Shown here piece after piece: positions 1 through 7,787 of a stretch of 64,000 nt of DNA (positions are counted from its first letter, which is position 1; the number at the start of each line of letters is the position of its first letter). The stretch is from Mesorhizobium sophorae. GTDB taxonomy: Bacteria > Pseudomonadota > Alphaproteobacteria > Rhizobiales > Rhizobiaceae. The notes under the pieces were generated by a model. That model saw nothing but the letters and a program-made list of their open reading frames with translations, was not told where the DNA came from and did no database searches. Where the stretch lies: NCBI RefSeq assembly GCF_002270415.1, contig NZ_NNRI01000011.1, positions 1 through 64,000 of the forward strand. The letters are read 5' to 3'. Position numbers and translations under genes: made by a program.

Positions 1-16
1 TGGTCGCGTCTTCCGC

Positions 17-280
17 ATGGATGGACGTAGCCGCATTGCATGGAATCTTCGACGTATTCGAGCCGCAAAGCGGATCAGTCAGGAAAGCCTCTCTCTCGAC
101 GCAGGAGTTGATCGTGGGACTATCAGCGAAATTGAAACCCAAAAGTTCAATCCATCTGTCGATCTGCTTGATCGCTTGGCCTCCGCGTTGGGCGTTGACA
201 TAGCCGAGTTTTTGCTTGTTCCACCTGACGGTAGCGAACGACCAAAATCTCTGAGGGCGGGTCGGAAGGCAGGCAAATGA
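17..280 (+). CDS. XRE-family helix-turn-helix regulator, possibly 5'-truncated
   Basis: Small DNA-binding protein of 87 aa, nearly all one HTH_XRE (Cro/C1-type) domain at about residues 8-66, with the typical Q-E-S-L recognition region and the motif GTISEIE. Family members repress or activate nearby genes and are common in integrative elements. The reading frame is open upstream of the ATG at 17 to the window edge, so the true start may lie outside. A short basic tail follows the domain. It sits on the element side of the tRNA-Val boundary, suggesting a role in control of the element; that role is inferred. The nearest downstream genes are on the opposite strand. Confidence 0.8.
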   Translation: MDGRSRIAWNLRRIRAAKRISQESLSLDAGVDRGTISEIETQKFNPSVDLLDRLASALGVDIAEFLLVPPDGSERPKSLRAGRKAGK

Positions 281-306
281 TTTCGGCAAAGGGGCGTGTG
301 CCAGCA

Positions 307-672
307 TCAGTATTCCTCCGGCAGCATCACCGTCATGACGCGTATCGTGACGGTGGGGTCGGCCGGGTCCGGCGATAGGTTTACGAGCGCCCGGTCATAG
401 TAGTCTATTTTGAAGAACAACTGCCGATCGCCGACGTGCAGGAGGGCACAATCATGCTGGCCCCATGGATCGTTGTTCTCGTCGAATGCGTCGAAGTTGG
501 CGATGGCCAAAAGAATGGCGCCGATCTCTTGGGCAGGCAGTGCGGCGACACCGGCGGTCATCACCATGCGCCCGCCAGCGCCCGTCTGGCGCAGCTGGTC
601 GTTTAAGGTCCGAATACGCGCGGTTCTGTCAGCCGCTGACAGCCGACCGACGCGCTCTGTTGAGCATGTCAT
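307..672 (-). CDS. DUF3768 family protein
   Basis: Protein of 121 aa resembling the DUF3768 family, which is frequent on rhizobial plasmids and integrative elements and has no known function. Recognisable parts are R-I-R-T-L-N-D near residues 19-25, G-G-R-M-V-M-T-A-G-V near 33-42, and the central stretch G-Q-H-D-C-A-L at about 71-77 followed by FFKIDYYD. An AGGAGG-like ribosome binding site lies just upstream (plus-strand tcctcct near 681-687). The next gene upstream on this strand ends at 750. Family assignment is from recalled motif similarity; function unknown. Confidence 0.65.
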   Translation of the reverse strand: MTCSTERVGRLSAADRTARIRTLNDQLRQTGAGGRMVMTAGVAALPAQEIGAILLAIANFDAFDENNDPWGQHDCALLHVGDRQLFFKIDYYDRALVNLSPDPADPTVTIRVMTVMLPEEY

Positions 673-749
673 TGGGTGGGTCCTCCTAATGGAACGTGTG
701 ATTGAGGGGGTGACGGGCCAGGACGAACCCGGCCCGTTGGTAAGGCCGA

Positions 750-1355
750 TTATTTCTTCGCCAGCTGGCGGGGGTGGATCAGGCCGAGCTGGTAGTAGCT
801 GCGGTCGATCTGCGGGGAATCTGGGTAATCCCTGAACTTCAGGGTGTAGATGCCCTTGGCTTTCGCCTTCATAATCCGGGCTTCGAAATATCCTTCATCG
901 GGCCCCTCTGACGCCAGCACCATGTCGCCGACGGACAGCTTTGCCCAAAGGTCGCTACCGTTACCGCCAGCGCCACCGTCGCCCCCGCCATGGCCCGCCA
1001 CGGCCTCAGGCGAGCCCGCTGAGGCGTTTTCGGGGCTATTGGTGGCCTTGTCGTCGCCCGACCCGCCGTCGCGCTCGTCAGCGACGCCCGCAAGGGCTGC
1101 GATGCGCTGATAAGTTTCGGCCTTAACGAACGGCACGAAAGCCTTGCCGCTGTCGAACAGCTTGCCAGCCGGAAGGCGCATGACGATCTCGGGTGCTTCG
1201 CCGGGCTCAACGCGGTGCGAATGCATCCCCATCAGCCTTGCAGCGCTTTCCGCGGCCTCGACCTCGGGTAGCAGGAACACGGAAGCGTGGGGCTTGCGGG
1301 AGTCATCCCTGCCGAAAACGATTAGCGAGCGCGTGGTCTCGGAGGCGACATTCAT
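750..1355 (-). CDS. Unrecognised protein with Gly-rich linker and basic C-terminal domain
   Basis: A 201-aa protein I do not recognise. I place the start at the ATG complementary to 1353-1355 because a GGAGG site lies 7 nt upstream; an upstream in-frame ATG at 1424 lacks this. The N-terminal ~85 residues are compact and include LIVFGRDDSRKP. Residues about 95-130 form a low-complexity linker rich in G, A, S, D and P. The C-terminal ~60 residues contain KLSVGDMVLA and later YFEARIMKAKAKGIYTLKF, a pattern reminiscent of a small beta-barrel (Tudor or SH3-like) domain. That reading is speculative. It is convergent with nothing and lies between DUF3768 and the integrase inside the element. Confidence 0.6.
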   Translation of the reverse strand: MNVASETTRSLIVFGRDDSRKPHASVFLLPEVEAAESAARLMGMHSHRVEPGEAPEIVMRLPAGKLFDSGKAFVPFVKAETYQRIAALAGVADERDGGSGDDKATNSPENASAGSPEAVAGHGGGDGGAGGNGSDLWAKLSVGDMVLASEGPDEGYFEARIMKAKAKGIYTLKFRDYPDSPQIDRSYYQLGLIHPRQLAKK

Positions 1356-1564
1356 TGGCCTGCCTCCAGATATGACAAAGGGGCCAGATGGCCCCTTGCG
1401 GTGTGCTGTGCGTGGTGCCGACACGGCGTGTCGGGTCGATCTGTCAAAGGCATTTTCGAGCTCCTGTTAGCGTCTGACCCAAGCCGCGCCAAACGACGCA
1501 ACTGGCCGCCGACAGTATACAGGAATGTTTTCCCATTGTCAAGAATCGGTTTAAAATCAAACCT

Positions 1565-2854
1565 TTAGGTCTTCTCAACAGCTTGATCGACAGGAGCTAC
1601 TTCAATCGCCGGAATTGTTCTAGGTCGTGACAGGGCTGCGGCGATATCGGCGCTGACAGCTTGGGCAGCCGAAGCGAGCGCCTTGTCCGGCAGATGCACG
1701 TATCGTGAGGTGACTCCTCTGCCTTTGTGCCCAAGCAATCCCGCTATCGTGCCATCCGAGTACCCCAGCCCAGAAGCGACTGACGCGAACGTGTGACGCA
1801 GACTGTGCGGCGTCGCGTTCTCAACTTCAGCAGCTGCAAAGATTCGCCGAGCTTCTTTGCCGATACCTTGATAGGCAGCGTTCCCCTTTGAGCCGGGGAA
1901 CACAAACGACTTACCTGCCACGCGACGCTGGACCTTGAAGACAGCCAGTGCAGCCCCGCCGATTGGCCGGAGGCTCTTACCCGTCTTTGTATCGGCGAGT
2001 CTCAGGCAGCTAAGAGAGGTGTCAAGCTCGGTCCAACGAAGCCCTGTAATCTCTCCGATCCGACATCCAGTGAGACAAAGCAACTTGATGATGGAGAGAG
2101 CGTATGGATGGATTTCTTTGTCTTCCGCATCCCTGCCTCTAGTAAGCACAGTGCCGAGCCGACCAAGCTCCGTTGCGTCGAGAAAACGCTGTTTAGCCTC
2201 GCTTCGAAATCGCCGTACTTTGTGCACTGGGTTTCGGTCTATGAAACCTTCGTCCACCGCCCACGTCATGATGCCGGACAACAAGTCCGCGACACGGGCA
2301 GCGGTGGCCGCGCCCCCCGTGACGTTCGCTCTGCCTCGCGGCTTGGTCTTTATGCGCGCTTTCGTCTTGCCGACAGTGATGTCCTCAATCAGACGTTTGA
2401 CAGCCCGGCCGTCGATCGCCGTAACTGCAACGGTTCCAATTAGAGGCTTGATGTGGCGGTCGATGCGGCCTCTATCGATTGAGAGGGTCGATTGCTTCTT
2501 CGGCCGACTAAAGCGCGTCAGGATAGCCCCGGCCTCGGCAACCTCCATGTACCGATCACAGAGATCGCCCATAGTTGGCGGCTTGGGGCGATCCCTATCG
2601 GCTGCCGGATCTTCTCCTGCCGCGACTAAACCGAGCAGCCGCTTGGCCTCAGTCCGTGCTTGATCAACCGTCCAAGGAGATCCATAGCGGCCTATCGTAA
2701 GCCACCTTTGCTTGCCGCTCTGGCTGTATTTCAGGCAGAACGTCGGGTGCTTGCGCTGCCGTCTAACCCCGAAGCCCGCAACTGACCCGCGCCCAGAATC
2801 CCAAAGTGTGGAATCGGCAGGCATATCGTCAATGTCAGTTTTGTTAAGAGGCAC
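1565..2854 (-). CDS. Tyrosine-type site-specific integrase
   Basis: Integrase of 429 aa that would recombine the element with its chromosomal target. An N-terminal DUF4102-like/arm-binding region (about 1-90) precedes a SAM-like core-binding domain (about 95-210) and a C-terminal catalytic domain. Catalytic residues are visible: R in LTGCRIGEITGLRW (about 262), H350-x-x-R353 in HSLRHTF, H376 in LLGHKG and nucleophile Y385 in TSRYVH. The start is a GTG at 2852-2854 with AGGGCGG upstream; an internal ATG at 2824 is the alternative. The gene begins about 140 bp from a truncated tRNA-Val 3' half, the usual position of an integrase next to its attachment site, so it is probably the enzyme that put the element there. 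Confidence 0.93.
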   Translation of the reverse strand: MPLNKTDIDDMPADSTLWDSGRGSVAGFGVRRQRKHPTFCLKYSQSGKQRWLTIGRYGSPWTVDQARTEAKRLLGLVAAGEDPAADRDRPKPPTMGDLCDRYMEVAEAGAILTRFSRPKKQSTLSIDRGRIDRHIKPLIGTVAVTAIDGRAVKRLIEDITVGKTKARIKTKPRGRANVTGGAATAARVADLLSGIMTWAVDEGFIDRNPVHKVRRFRSEAKQRFLDATELGRLGTVLTRGRDAEDKEIHPYALSIIKLLCLTGCRIGEITGLRWTELDTSLSCLRLADTKTGKSLRPIGGAALAVFKVQRRVAGKSFVFPGSKGNAAYQGIGKEARRIFAAAEVENATPHSLRHTFASVASGLGYSDGTIAGLLGHKGRGVTSRYVHLPDKALASAAQAVSADIAAALSRPRTIPAIEVAPVDQAVEKT

Positions 2855-2992
2855 AGATTACCGCCCTAGCTACAGCCTAGCAACAGCTAGTATGGGAACT
2901 CAGGTGATTTGGAAAGATGCCTCGTCGTAAAAACCTTAGTAAAAACAATCAATCGATGATCTGACGGGAACTTGCGGGATATGGTAGCTATA

Positions 2993-3039
2993 CGTTTACA
3001 CCGAAGATGTCGGCGGTTCGAGCCCGTCATCGCCCACCA
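2993..3039 (+). other. Candidate att site: displaced 3' half of tRNA-Val(TAC)
   Basis: The stretch reads like a tRNA 3' half: anticodon-loop TTTACAC, then a T-arm with 5-bp stem GGCGG/CCGTC around TTCGAGC, acceptor strand ATCGCCC, discriminator A and CCA ending at 3039. Anticodon TAC and the sequence match what I recall of rhizobial tRNA-Val. The 5' half is absent: the bases before 2993 cannot form the GGGCGAT acceptor strand, D-arm or anticodon 5' strand. The integrase gene lies immediately left, so this fits the right-hand att junction, with the reconstituted intact tRNA expected at the far left end of the element, outside the window. The exact core limits are not determined. Confidence 0.75.
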
Positions 3040-3117
3040 GATTTCTTCAATCAAAAGCCCTGTGGCGCCAGCACTCCCCTGGCGCCAGCAACCGCATAGC
3101 CGTCGCTGGCGCCGGGA

Positions 3118-3146
3118 GCCCGTCACACAGTCCTGATGTGACGGGC
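3118..3146. repeat. Perfect 10-bp stem-loop downstream of RTX C-terminal remnant
   Basis: Inverted repeat GCCCGTCACA / TGTGACGGGC with a 9-nt loop, located just beyond the ancestral stop codon at 3177 on the minus strand. The same stem is partly conserved (with substitutions) downstream of the 982-aa RTX gene at about 10607-10635. There is no clear U-run after the stem, so I do not call it a terminator with confidence. Confidence 0.55.
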
Positions 3147-3176
3147 CGAGGTGACGGGCTGTTTGCGTTGCCTTGC

Positions 3177-3361
3177 TTACACCACCACGAAATCCGCGTT
3201 GGTGAGCGCGAGGTTGGCGGCGAGTGTGGCGAAATGGATTGAGCCGCCAGCCGCACTGCCGTTGCTGTCATAGGTGAGCCAGCCGGTATCCGTCTCGTAG
3301 ATGATGTGGTCGTTGCCGTCGCCGGCAAGGCCGGTGGTGTTCTTGACGAACTGCGCCGCCG
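3177..3361 (-). pseudogene. Out-of-frame C-terminal remnant of the adjacent RTX gene
   Basis: In one minus-strand frame this encodes the conserved tail of the local RTX family: [14 protein letters not shown], then [19 protein letters not shown] and ending [10 protein letters not shown] with TAA at 3177-3179. In the two intact RTX genes this tail is continuous with the preceding repeats. Here a 52-nt deletion between plus-strand gccaagcg and ggtgatg (about 3376-3384) shifts the frame, so the upstream 674-aa ORF ends at 3362 and this tail is not translated with it. If the tail carries the C-terminal type I secretion signal, as is normal for RTX proteins, the upstream protein has lost it. Confidence 0.85.
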
Positions 3362-5386
3362 TCAGTGTGCCGTTGCCGCCAAGCGGGTGATGTGGTCGAC
3401 ATTGGTCGAAGCGTTGAGCGCCGTGGTGAAGACGAAGGTGTCGTTGCCGGTGCTGCCGCTCAGCGTGTCGTTGCCGAGGAGGCCGTTGATGACGTTGGCG
3501 CCCGAATTGCCGGTGATGACATTGGCAATGGAATTGCCGGTGCCGTTGATCGAGGCGCCGGTCCGCAGCGCCAGGTTCTCCAGCTCCTGGCCCGACAGGT
3601 TGAACGAGACATAGGCCTGCACATTGTCGGTGCCTTGGCCATTGGCCTCGACGACATGGTCGCCGGCATTGTCGACATAATAGGTGTCGTTGCCGATGCC
3701 GCCTTGCATGGTGTCGGCGCCTTCCTTGCCGTCCAGCGTATCGTTGCCGCCAAGGCCGATCAGGATGTTGACGCCCGAATTGCCGGTGATGACGTTGGCA
3801 ATGGAATTTCCGGTGCCGTTGATCGAGGCGCCGGTCCGCAGCGCCAGGTTCTCCAACTCCTGACCGGAGAGGTTGAAGGAGATGGTGCTCTGCACGTTGT
3901 CGATGCCCTGGCCATTCAGTTCGATGACATGGTCACCGGCATTGTCGACCCAATAGGTGTCATCGCCGGTGCCGCCGCTCATCAGATCGGCGCCGGCGCC
4001 ACCGTTGAGTGTATCGTTATGGGCTCCACCAAACAGCTTGTCGCTGCCGGCGCCACCGTCGAGCATGTCGTTGCCGGCATCGCCGCTGATCGTATCGTCA
4101 CCACCAAGACCCGACAGCGTGTCAGCGCTGGTGCCGCCATTGATATGGTCTGCGAAGACATTGCTGCCCTGCCAGATGTCCTTGCCGGCCGTACCGACGA
4201 AGATGGTCGGGTCGAAGATCTGGGCGCGGACGCAGCTGCCGCTGCCATCGCCGGTATCACTGGACTCCCAGGTGGCCACGAAACGGCCATCGGCCAGCGC
4301 CGTGATTGCCGAGTTATACTGAGGGCCAGTTGTCGTCGAATTGACGATGAAGTCGCTGCCGGCCGCTGAACCGTCGGCGTTGTAGAGGTGGGCGCGGATG
4401 CAGCTGCCGTCGCCGTCGCCGGTATCACTGGACTGCCAGGAGGCCACGAAGCGGCCATCGGCCAGCACAGTGATCGCGGGGTTATACTGATTACCCGCTG
4501 CCGTCGAATTGACGATGAAGTCGCTGCCGGCCGCTGAGCCGTTGGCGTTGTAGATGCGGGCGCGGATGCAGCTGCCTTCCCCGTCGCTGCCATCATTGGA
4601 CTGCCAGGTGGCCACGAAGCGGCCATCAGCCAGCGCCGTGATCGCGGGGCTATACGGATCACCCACTGTCGTCGAGTTGACGATGAAATCGCTGCCGGCC
4701 GCTGAACCGTTGGCGTTGTAGATGCGGGCGCGGATGCAATTGCCGTCGCCGTCGCTGGTTTCGTGGGACTCCCACGTGGTCACGAAGCGGCCATCGGCCA
4801 GCGCCGTGATCGCAGGGCTAGCCTGATCGCTCGTTGCTGTCGAATTGACGATGAAGTCGCTGCCGGCCGCTGAACCGTCGGCGTTGTAGATGTGAGCGCG
4901 GATGCAGCTGTTGCTCCCGTCGCCGGCGTCGTAGGACTGCCAGGTGGCCACGAAGCGGCCATCGGCCAGCGCCGTGATTGCGGGGCTGGACTGATAGCCA
5001 GTTGCTGTCGAGTTGACGATGAAGTCGCTGCCGCCCGCACTGCCATCAGCGTTGTAGACGCGGGCGCGGATGCAATAGCCATCGCCGTCGCCGGTGTCAC
5101 CGGACTGCCAGGTGGCCACGAAGCGGCCATCGGCCAGCGCCGTGATCGCGGTGTTAGATTGATCGCTCGTTGCTGTCGAATTGACGATGAAGTCGCTGCC
5201 GGCCGCTGAACCGTCGGCGTTATAGATGTGGGCACGGATGCAGCTGCCAGCGCCGTCGCCGGTATCAGTGGACTGCCAGGTGGCCACGAAGCGGCCGTCG
5301 GCCAGCGCTGTGATCACGGGGCTGTACTGACTGTTTGTTGTCGTCGAATTGACGATGAAGTCCTGTCCGATGCGTCCGATAGGCAT
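3362..5386 (-). CDS. RTX calcium-binding protein with seven 56-aa N-terminal repeats (frameshifted at 3' end)
   Basis: Predicted protein of 674 aa. The start at 5384-5386 ([10 protein letters not shown]) has AGGGA 7-8 nt upstream; an upstream ATG at 5437 does not. Residues about 8-400 are seven consecutive 56-aa repeats, each beginning DFIVNST and containing [18 protein letters not shown] and C-I-R-A-R-I-Y-N-A. Residues about 400-480 carry glycine-rich nonapeptides GGxGxDxLx typical of the RTX calcium-binding beta-roll, followed by two longer modules with [10 protein letters not shown] and [21 protein letters not shown] proteins are normally secreted through a type I channel and fold on binding external calcium. 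Seven equal W-containing repeats suggest a seven-bladed propeller; this is inference. The normal C-terminus is lost through a 52-nt deletion, so the product may be secretion-defective. Confidence 0.8.
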   Translation of the reverse strand: MPIGRIGQDFIVNSTTTNSQYSPVITALADGRFVATWQSTDTGDGAGSCIRAHIYNADGSAAGSDFIVNSTATSDQSNTAITALADGRFVATWQSGDTGDGDGYCIRARVYNADGSAGGSDFIVNSTATGYQSSPAITALADGRFVATWQSYDAGDGSNSCIRAHIYNADGSAAGSDFIVNSTATSDQASPAITALADGRFVTTWESHETSDGDGNCIRARIYNANGSAAGSDFIVNSTTVGDPYSPAITALADGRFVATWQSNDGSDGEGSCIRARIYNANGSAAGSDFIVNSTAAGNQYNPAITVLADGRFVASWQSSDTGDGDGSCIRAHLYNADGSAAGSDFIVNSTTTGPQYNSAITALADGRFVATWESSDTGDGSGSCVRAQIFDPTIFVGTAGKDIWQGSNVFADHINGGTSADTLSGLGGDDTISGDAGNDMLDGGAGSDKLFGGAHNDTLNGGAGADLMSGGTGDDTYWVDNAGDHVIELNGQGIDNVQSTISFNLSGQELENLALRTGASINGTGNSIANVITGNSGVNILIGLGGNDTLDGKEGADTMQGGIGNDTYYVDNAGDHVVEANGQGTDNVQAYVSFNLSGQELENLALRTGASINGTGNSIANVITGNSGANVINGLLGNDTLSGSTGNDTFVFTTALNASTNVDHITRLAATAH
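4201..5376 (-). repeat. Seven tandem 168-bp coding repeats
   Basis: The marker ttgacgatga recurs on the plus strand at 4341, 4509, 4677, 4845, 5013, 5181 and 5349, exactly 168 bp apart every time, giving seven units of 56 codons with no length variation. Units differ by scattered substitutions, most of them in the stretch just after DFIVNST and at the residues between GDG and C. Confidence 0.95.
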
Positions 5387-5540
5387 GGCTTGTTCCCTTT
5401 CGTTGCCGGCGTGGTGGGAATGGCCAGCAGCCGGCATCGCCTACTGGCACATGAACGGAATTCGGTGAGCGCGGTGAAGATCGCTACAAACTCAGAGGTC
5501 GCCGACATGGTGCGTTGTTGGGATTGCGCACAAGCCGCGT

Positions 5541-6069
5541 TCAGATCACCACGAAATCGGCGTTGGTGAGCGCGAGGTTGGCGGCCAGCGTGGCGAAATG
5601 GATTGAGCCGCCTGCCGCACTGGTCTTCACCACGGCGCTCAACGCTTCGACCAATGTCGACCACATCACCGATTTCTCGGTGGTCGCAGACACCATCCAG
5701 GTCGACAATGCGATCTTCGCAGCGCTTGGCGGCAACGGTACGCTGACCGCCGACCAGTTCGTCAAGAACACAACCGGCCTTGCCGGTGACGGCAACGATC
5801 ACATCATCTACGAGACCGACACCGGCTGGCTTACCTATGACAGCAACGGCAGAAACTGTCGTTGCCGGTGCTGCCGGAGAGCGTGTCATTGCCGAGCAGG
5901 CCGTTGATGACATTCGCGCCCGAATTGCCGGTGATGATATTGGCAATGGAGTTGCCGGTGCCGTTGATCGAAGCCGAGCTGCGCAACGCCAGGTTCTCCA
6001 ACTCCTGTCCCGACAGGTTGAAAGAGACATAGGCCTGAACATTGTCGGTGCCCTGGCCGTTGAGCTCGA
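5541..6069 (-). pseudogene. Disrupted C-terminal part of a second RTX gene, with inverted segment
   Basis: Continuation of the RTX gene that starts at 7461. Between 6073 and about 5851 the frame reads [17 protein letters not shown] and later [16 protein letters not shown], but it is one frame off the upstream ORF because of a 2-nt insertion near 6085. At 5623-5849 the sequence is inverted: the family's tail ([20 protein letters not shown] through [11 protein letters not shown]) is encoded on the plus strand. From 5622 to the stop at 5541-5543 the minus strand resumes with [19 protein letters not shown]. Both lesions together make a functional C-terminus impossible as read. The short plus-strand ORF here is only the inverted piece. 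Confidence 0.85.
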
Positions 6070-7461
6070 TCACGTGATCCCCGGCACATTGTCGACATAG
6101 TAGGTGTCGTTGCCGATGCCGCCTTGCATGGTGTCGGCCCCTTCCTTGCCGTCCAGCGTATCGATGCCGCCCAGGCCGGTGAGCGTGTTGACGCCCGAAT
6201 TGCCGTTCAGCGCATTGGCCAGGCTGTTGCCGGTGGCGTTGATCGAAGCCGCACTGCGCAGTGCGACGTGCTCGATATTGCCCGTGAAGTGATTGCCATC
6301 GCTGAGACTGATCGAGATATAGCTGTTGACGATATCGGTCCCGTTGGCGCCGACGGTGCTTTCACTGACGATATCGCCGGCATTGTCGACGAAGTAGGTG
6401 TCGTCGCCTTGCGCTCCGCTCATCGTGTCGGCGCCGCCTTTGCCGTCCAGTACGTTGTTGCCGGAATTTCCGGTCAGCGTGTTGGCCAGGCTATTGCCGG
6501 TGGCGTCGATCGAGGCGGCGCTCCGAAGCGCGACGTTCTCGATATTGCCTGTGAAATGGTTGCCATCGCCAAGGTTGATCGAGATATAGCCTTTGACGGT
6601 ATCGGTGCCGTTGGCGCCGGCGGTGCTTTCATCGACGCTATCGCCGGTATCATCGAAATAATAAGTGTCGCTGCCGGCGCCACCTACCATGGAATCGGAC
6701 CCGATGCCCCCGTCAAGCAGATCATTTTGACCCGAACCGATCAGGTGATCGCTACCTGCGTTGCCATTCAGGTCGATAGTCTGGTGAGCGCCGCCCCAAT
6801 GGTCGAACGTCACGCCTGAAAGATCGATATTTGTGCCGTTGACGCTCAGCACCTGGGTGTTCGCGGTGTTGCCGACAACCCGATTGATATGGCCAGCGCC
6901 GATTTGCTGTGAACCAAAAATGGCCGTAAAATCGAAGCTTATCGAACGCAATATTTCCATCTGGGTAAAAGTCGAGGTGGAGAAATCGTAGAAGCTCCCG
7001 GCGCCCCCATTGAGATCAATGGTGTCGTTACCTGCTCCGCCGTCAAAGGTCGAACCGGCGCGGGCCGCATCTGCTGGTTGAAACAAGAAAAAGTCGTCGC
7101 CGAAGCCGCCATGGATGATGTCGACGCCACCACGGGTGTAGAAGGTATCCACCATGCTCGAACCGGTGACGGTGTCCGCGCCGCTGGTGCCCAGGAAATT
7201 AATCGCAGCGCTTGGAGGGTTCCAGCCGCTGAAGGTCCATGCCTGCGCTGAAAAACTGTTTCCAGCGATCAGGCGCACATGGATCTCGTCGCCATGATCG
7301 TTGCCGTTGATGGCGACCGAATCTGAGATTTTTCCCGGGCCAAATTGACTAGCGCTGAAAATTGCCCCCGCATATGTCGGCCCCGTGAAATTGATTGCAG
7401 TAATATTGGCCAGATCGTCTGGGACGTAATCATGTGTTGTGGCGACGTTGAGGACAGACAT
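6070..7461 (-). CDS. RTX calcium-binding protein, truncated by frameshift
   Basis: Readable product 463 aa. The start at 7459-7461 (MSVLNVATTHDY) follows GGAGAA closely; an upstream in-frame ATG at 7488 lacks such a site. The N-terminal ~95 residues are unique within the cluster, followed by GTSGADTVTG, GGFGDDFFLFQ and GGAGNDTIDL, which are RTX-like, then a unique middle region, then GNAGSDHLIG and GGIGSDSMVGG. Two modules of the type [20 protein letters not shown] follow, with SLSDGNHFTGNIE. The ORF ends abnormally at DNVPGIT because of a 2-nt insertion near 6085; in sibling genes the frame continues as [10 protein letters not shown]. Probably a degenerating type I secreted protein. Confidence 0.75.
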   Translation of the reverse strand: MSVLNVATTHDYVPDDLANITAINFTGPTYAGAIFSASQFGPGKISDSVAINGNDHGDEIHVRLIAGNSFSAQAWTFSGWNPPSAAINFLGTSGADTVTGSSMVDTFYTRGGVDIIHGGFGDDFFLFQPADAARAGSTFDGGAGNDTIDLNGGAGSFYDFSTSTFTQMEILRSISFDFTAIFGSQQIGAGHINRVVGNTANTQVLSVNGTNIDLSGVTFDHWGGAHQTIDLNGNAGSDHLIGSGQNDLLDGGIGSDSMVGGAGSDTYYFDDTGDSVDESTAGANGTDTVKGYISINLGDGNHFTGNIENVALRSAASIDATGNSLANTLTGNSGNNVLDGKGGADTMSGAQGDDTYFVDNAGDIVSESTVGANGTDIVNSYISISLSDGNHFTGNIEHVALRSAASINATGNSLANALNGNSGVNTLTGLGGIDTLDGKEGADTMQGGIGNDTYYVDNVPGIT

Positions 7462-7787
7462 TTGTTCTCCAAAGCACTGGCGTGGCATCCATGATCGGTG
7501 CCACTTTAAAATTTCTTCTGGTAGCTACAGCGATGCGGTCTATGTGCGCTCTGTATCTGGCCGATGTCGCCGAAATTTTCTCGCAATATTTCGTGCCGGC
7601 AAGGGGACCCTGCCGTCCGTCCGTATCGAACGTTGTTCGCTCTGTTGATCGGCTGGCCTGAACGCCGGGAATAGCTCGCCATTCTCGCCACGATCAAACG
7701 CAATGACGATGATTACGCTTCAGGTTTTTCTGCAGGGAAACCCGTCGCCGCCCCGGCTCACGCCGGGGCGGCCTATTTTTGTTTTAC
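7462..7787. other. Intergenic region with strong GC hairpin
   Basis: No gene recognised. It contains the upstream region of the truncated RTX gene and, at 7747-7772, a perfect 10-bp inverted repeat gccgccccgg/ccggggcggc with a 6-nt loop, followed on the plus strand by ctattttt. The U-run is on the plus strand, whereas the flanking genes are on the minus strand, so as a terminator it would act against plus-strand transcription. It may simply insulate the stop of the 758-aa gene at 7788. Confidence 0.6.

Noticed and set aside
2940..3039. Complete tRNA gene at the element edge
   Set aside because: Only the 3' half folds; no acceptor 5' strand or D-arm is present before 2993.
4201..5386. 168-bp tandem repeats as a CRISPR or satellite array
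   Set aside because: The repeat is in frame and codes for 56-aa units; there are no short repeats with unique spacers.
5515..5907. Plus-strand 130-codon frame in the RTX cluster
   Set aside because: Its readable part is the inverted RTX tail segment; it lacks its own start context and upstream module.
7747..7780. Terminator of the 758-aa RTX gene
   Set aside because: The U-run is on the plus strand only, opposite to the direction of that gene, so I list it as a hairpin without a firm role.
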